Below the pieces are notes generated by a model. The model was not told the origin of the DNA, ran no database searches, and worked only from the letters and a program-made list of their open reading frames with translations. From Podocnemis expansa (Eukaryota > Chordata > Testudines > Podocnemididae), in contig ML681994.1 of NCBI GenBank assembly GCA_007922195.1, positions 45,892,314-45,956,313 on the forward strand: a stretch of DNA of 64,000 bases, in the 5' to 3' direction. This document shows, one piece after another, positions 56,901 through 62,900 of this stretch (position 1 is the first letter of the stretch; every line of letters begins with the position of its first letter). The position numbers and the translations under genes are program-made.

Positions 56901-59900
56901 TGAGTCAAATTTGGAATCTGTGTCTCTGATATTTCAACATTTGTTCTTGTCCCAGAAAAAAGAAGCTGATATTCTAAGATTTCTCATGGAAAGGAAATTT
57001 AGATATAGAAATATTAAAATGCCTCATTTTAATGTTTTCAGTCAAAATGTTCTGACAGTCACAAAATCAAAATTTTTCATTCTGATTTGTTGGTTGAACT
57101 GATCTGAAATGCTGCATTTCAAGACAGCTCATTATTAAATTGTATTTTCCCATTTGTGGCACACTGCCTTGTGGAATTTGTAGTTCTAGAGACTGATTTA
57201 CAATATAGTATATTATAAAATCTGTATGTTACACTCCAAAAGAAAAAAAATCACAAAATTAAGCAAAGTAATCTGTACAATAATGCTGATTTATGCTGTT
57301 CACAAAAGATTAATCTCTCCTCAATTTATGTACTTTATTTTCAGAGAAAGGTTATCTATAGCATTTTTCTGTGGTATTGGAGCATTTCATGGGCATTAAT
57401 GGATTTAGTTTCTCAATATTCCTGGAAGGCATGGAATTCTCAATTTTTCAGATGGAGAGAGATTTAAGTGTTTTGTAGTAAAAATTCACACAGGAAATCT
57501 GTGGCAAAACTAGGAATACAAACAAGGAGTCTTATGGCACTTATAAAGACTAACGAATTTATAATTAAATAAATAAATAAATAAATAAATAAAACTAGGA
57601 TTAGAAACAATATCTTTGGAATCTCAAGACAATGCCTTCACCATAAAACAATCTCTCTTCTTGAAGTTTTAATCCTTAATTTGTAATTTTTGAAGTTTTA
57701 ACGTTCATCCCTGAGAATGAAATACAGACAATATCATGACTTACAAGGACATTCCCATTCTGGACAACAGCTATCACTGTTAATTTGAACTGGCATTCCT
57801 CGAAAACCACAGTCAGGCTTCTCCAAGTTCTTATGGCAGTTCCTTGAAAGGTTATACAACATCCATCCCATATTAATGCATACATACTGACTACATCTGT
57901 CTACAGGTTCAATGTATCTTGGCTGTTATGTAAAAATGAAAAATGGGAATAAGCAGTGTATTCTGTACTTTCAAAAATTAAATTCAGAGACATGGACAAG
58001 AGTATTCATATATCACACAAATTTAGTTGCAATATGAGCTCCCTGCAGCTTTTGCTTATGAACATTAGAAAGCACACAGGGACCTGTCCATGCCCCTTTA
58101 AGGCTAAAGAAGCCAACTGGATGCATTAGGCAGGTCTCCATCTAGCACACAAAATGCACTAGGTTAATATTCTGTGTCCTCCTAAGCTCGAAAAGAAAAG
58201 TTTGATCATTTGGAGACAGAGTAACTGAAAATCTTGGAGGCACTTTCTCACATGGCTCCTTGCATTTGTTCCAGTAACCTCAGAAAAGCAGGTTACTCAC
58301 CTATAAATATAGTTCAAGGTGTCTACATACACAGACCCACAGAAGAAGGTGTACACACACTCTTACTTCACTGGGGCCCTGGCTATTGAGGCTACATGTG
58401 CACTTGCACACAGTGCCCCATATTCAAGCCCACAAGTGCACAGGCAGACACAGCTCTGCTTTGTTCATCAGTAAATTCCACTAATTCAAACTCCATAGAC
58501 TTCAAAGGAGGAGGGAGGGAAGATGAGTTGTATCTACTCTGCAGATACTAATTTTAAAGAACTCTATGTCTCATCGGTCCTTATGCATTGCTGGGCCTAA
58601 ACATGTCATGCTATTTGGGATCATGCACACAGCTCTAATGGCCAAAGTTTTCTACAGGGTTTCACTCCAAGTTGTGGAGTATACAAGCACACCCAAGAGC
58701 ACAGCTGTGCAGTAAAACAGAGAAATTAAAATGGAAGATATTTTATCCAACTTAAAACCTCTCCCACCCTAACTGGTAGAGAAAAAACAAATTAAAAAGC
58801 AATATACATAGAGCATACAATGGGTAGATAAAATTGATCATACCATACAATCCGAGGAAGAGGACATCAGGCTATGTATCATTGTGCCATATGAATCATG
58901 GTCAGCTGTAACTGTCATCCTCATTTCTGTTTCTGACAGTGAAGTTTGTGTTTCCACAGGTTCTGTAGTGGAAGACAGTGCCATTGCATAACTGGAATCT
59001 GTTACAGTGGTCATCTGTGATTCTCTGATTCCCACTTGCTCTGGCTCTGTTAGATTAGAGTAAGGTTTGATTGTTCTTTGTGGTGGAATTCTGGACCAAT
59101 CTGATAGTGTTACATCTGTGACTTCAGAAATAGCAGCAGATTTTCCTGAAGTTGTGCTGCTTTTCCTTGAAAAAGAAGGAGTCAGAACAGAAGAGAATGT
59201 CAGACGTTGCAGTGAAGATTTCTCAGTAGTTGCAGACTTTGTCTTGGTAACATTTTTTTGCACATGAGAAGTCTGACTACTTTCTACAGTGTCTGCAGTT
59301 CTCACAATAGAGGTTGCATGTTTAAATTCTGAAGCTGTAGAAGTTGTAGTCTTCAACTCTGAGAATGCAGTCACAGCACCAGTTGTTTCCGTGACTACAG
59401 TTTTTAGCATTTCTTTAAAAGTTAGTGAAACAGGGGAATGTGCAGATGTCAAAGTCTTCGGTGAAGGATATATTTCTGTTTGGGAGGCAGCAGGAACTGG
59501 GACTGAAGCAGAGACTGTGTGAGGCTCAATATGAGTAACAGAAAGTTCAGTAGTTTTTGTAGAAACAGTAGGAGCTGTGGGAGTGGAAGGAATAATTGAT
59601 GAACTTACTGAAGAACCAGCAGATGTTTTCATAGTGACATAAGTTGACATTAAGGTTGTAGTATTCAAAGCTGTGCTCATGGTCAGTACTGCAGATGGTA
59701 CTGTGGACTGAGTGACTATTTCAGTTGGTACAAAAGCTATTGTTTCATATTCTGTGGAAGGACTCAATGACGACATGTTTGGTCCTAATGATATAGGAGA
59801 TACATGGGAGATCTCAGAAGGAGGTGAAGATGTAGTGGTGAACAGACTGGAATAGCTTTCCAAAGTGACTTTTGGAGTTTTAGAAGTTAATAAATGTGGT

Positions 59901-62900
59901 ATTGCAAGTGAAGTTTTAGGCATTACTGAAGGGCTTATGCCTAAAGTTAATGAAGAAATACTCGAGGGAGGCTTTGACAATTCTGTATGTGGAATTATTG
60001 AGGTTTCCACTGATACAACGGGTGGCTGAGTAAGAGTTACATTTGACAACAAAGCAGATGTCCTATTTACTGTAGGAATTACTGAAGAACTTGTATGGAA
60101 TGTCATGGCAGAGGATTGTGAAACAGATGGCCTTAATGTTGACAACAATGTTGTAAGTAATGTGGATGGTCTGGCAAAAGATGTCATAGTTCCTGCTAGT
60201 TCTCTAGATGTTAGAGAAGTATCTGTACTCTGTATGATAGAGGAAGTTTTGAATTCTGAATGTGGACTAATTGTGTGCTCTGTTATTTTTGAAGTGGTTC
60301 TTGCCCTTTGATAAGTAACTAATGTAGCATTCGTGGGTAATATAGATGTAATAAAAGGCAAGGCTGTTGAACTAATGGATGCAGTTGGGCTTTTAAAAAA
60401 AGTTGATAAGGGATCAGTGTGTAGTGCATATTTACTTTTGGTTGAGACTGTACTTGTTACAGATGCCTCAGAGGTTTGAGGAGTATCTAGAAGAGATACT
60501 GAAGTAGTGGAAGGTCCTATGAAAAGACTCTTTGAGACAACCGTTACTTCTCCTGTTGCTTTGGGTTTGGGGGATGTAATTAGAGGGGGCACTAATGTAG
60601 ACATTGTGTGTTTTACAAGGGGACTCAAAGACCACGTTGTTCTCATGGTTGTAGGGATTTGAGAAGCAACTGGAGATGAAGTTGGTAGGATAGCAGAAAC
60701 ATTGTCTGTGCTTAATGGAATTACATGTTTGGAGGGAGCAACTGAAATGACCAAGGAAGATACAGATGTAGGTACTGAAGTTCTAGATAAAGAACTGGTT
60801 GTTTTTAAAGACGAGGAACTAGTTTGGGAGGTGGCTTGAGTTGTCACCAAATATGAAGCTGTTATTAATGGGGGAGGACTTGTTTTAAAGCTGGTAAATC
60901 TAGAAGTATCCAGGGATGTTTGAAAAATACTTGAAATTGGAGAAGAAACAGAAGTTGTGCGAACTATAGGTAGAACCATAGGAGACCTGGTTCTTACAGT
61001 CATAGAAGATAATGGTGAAGCAGATGCAGTTATTGACGGTGAGCTTATAAAGAATGTGGGACTTGAAAAAGGCGTTCTTCCAGTTATTGAAGCAGATGAA
61101 GGCAATATTGTGGATGCTTTTAGAAGTTGCAGATGACTTGTGGAAGGACTTCTCATTTCCCAAATCCTTGTAGGTACTTCAGTAGTGACAAAGGCTGGCC
61201 CAGAAGGTAAAGTTGCTAACGTTGCAGAAGAAGATACAGTTCCTGTTTCAAAGGGAAATGGTGTTCCCACTAAGGAGGTGGATGTTAGCAATGTAGAATG
61301 CCTAGGAACAGGACCTGAAGTCAGTGGAGCAAAAGGAGGTATTGATGGAACTGCTCTAGTTGTAATTGGTGAGGTTATAAACACTGTCGGACTTCTGGTA
61401 TGGGATGTTTTTAATGTGACTGCTGATGTCTGAAGAGTACCTGGAAAATCTGTTGAAGATGTAGGTTTGGGCAGTACATACAGGCTTGCTGTGCTATGGG
61501 TTACTTTGGAAGACGGGGTTGTACTTGAAACTGGTAATGAATAAGTTAAATAAGTAATTGTACGAGGCAATGCCTGTGAGTGAAAGTCTGACAGAGTTTC
61601 TGCTGTAGTGTTTGCTCTTCTTAAAGTTGCGTCTATCTTTGTGGTTACTTTGGCAGTCATGCTTATATGAGTCGGCTCAGCTTCTGCAGTAGCAAACGTA
61701 TGGGGCATCTGAGGAAATCTCTCTGTAGTAACAACTGCAGGAGAGACTAATGCGGTGGGCCTTGTCCTCTGGGTTTTTGTTCCACTTGCCAGCTCTGTGG
61801 GTGTCACAGGTATGCCTGAAAGGAAAACATGTCTCATGATTATTCTGTATTATGAAAAGAATAGAATAGCAACATCAGCCACTGGGTATTAATCTAAATA
61901 TAAACAGCCTTTTCTTAAAAAGCTTAAACTCACCAAAAAGATAATCACAGCATACCCAAAAAACACAGTTTCAGAATACCTGTGGACTCCAGAGGACAAC
62001 TCGGCAGTAATTGAGACAACTTGGCAAAGCTCACATTTGTAAGATTTTCTTACAAACCCAAAAGCTAGGTTTGTTTTTATATAGTAATTGCAAGCTTTTA
62101 TTCACAAACACAATTCTGCAGCAAGGAGTGAATTCTATAGCAAATTCTGTAATAACAGATTAATTTGTTTTAGTAATATTAGCTATCAGATAAGTAATTC
62201 AAAAATACAAAATGCAGAGAATTCATTTTAAAATGGAAGAAAAATAACTAGAAGGTTTAATGACTGGAGTGTTCTCAAATGGAGGAATCATGTGATAGCA
62301 GCACACTGGCCTATTTGAAAAATCCAGCACACTGGGCTGTTTAAACTCCTATAACATCAACACCACTCCAAAAAATACAGCTAAAGATGCAGTCAGATTG
62401 GTTGCACAAGTGGGGTAAGAAGAGGTCATGGTAAAAACACAGAATTGATGTATAACTTGGGAAGACCTTTGCTGGACCAATAACAAGAACAAAAAGTTTC
62501 AATTTTATACAAAGGAAGTAACAGAAGAACTGAATTTGGGTTCAGCATGGTCAGATGTGGAGAACAATTTTAGTAGCTGCATTCTTGATGAACTGGAATG
62601 GAGAGATGTACATATTGGCCAGAGAGAAGAGGGTAGCACTTTTGCAGGAAGTACAGAAAAAAACTTGTGTAGCTACTGACCGTACAACATGCATATCCCT
62701 CTTCTCCTCTCCCATCTTTCTGCATACAGACTTTATTTTATAGTTTTCAATCTGGTCGCAAGCACTAAATACGAATTTAAAGGGTAACTACAGAATGATT
62801 TATATAACATCAAAAAGATATACTTACAGTCTTCGGGATAAACACATTTAAGTGTGACCTCATCAAGGATCATATTTTTAGGACAATATGGTAAGCAACC

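Noticed and set aside
60900..61163. Minus-strand 87-residue frame in the mucin exon
   Set aside because: Different frame from the spliced gene; a shadow.
59067..61433. Plus-strand open frames opposite the mucin exon (up to 97 residues)
   Set aside because: They are antisense shadows of a Ser/Thr-rich exon whose codons rarely give stops on the other strand; no domain.
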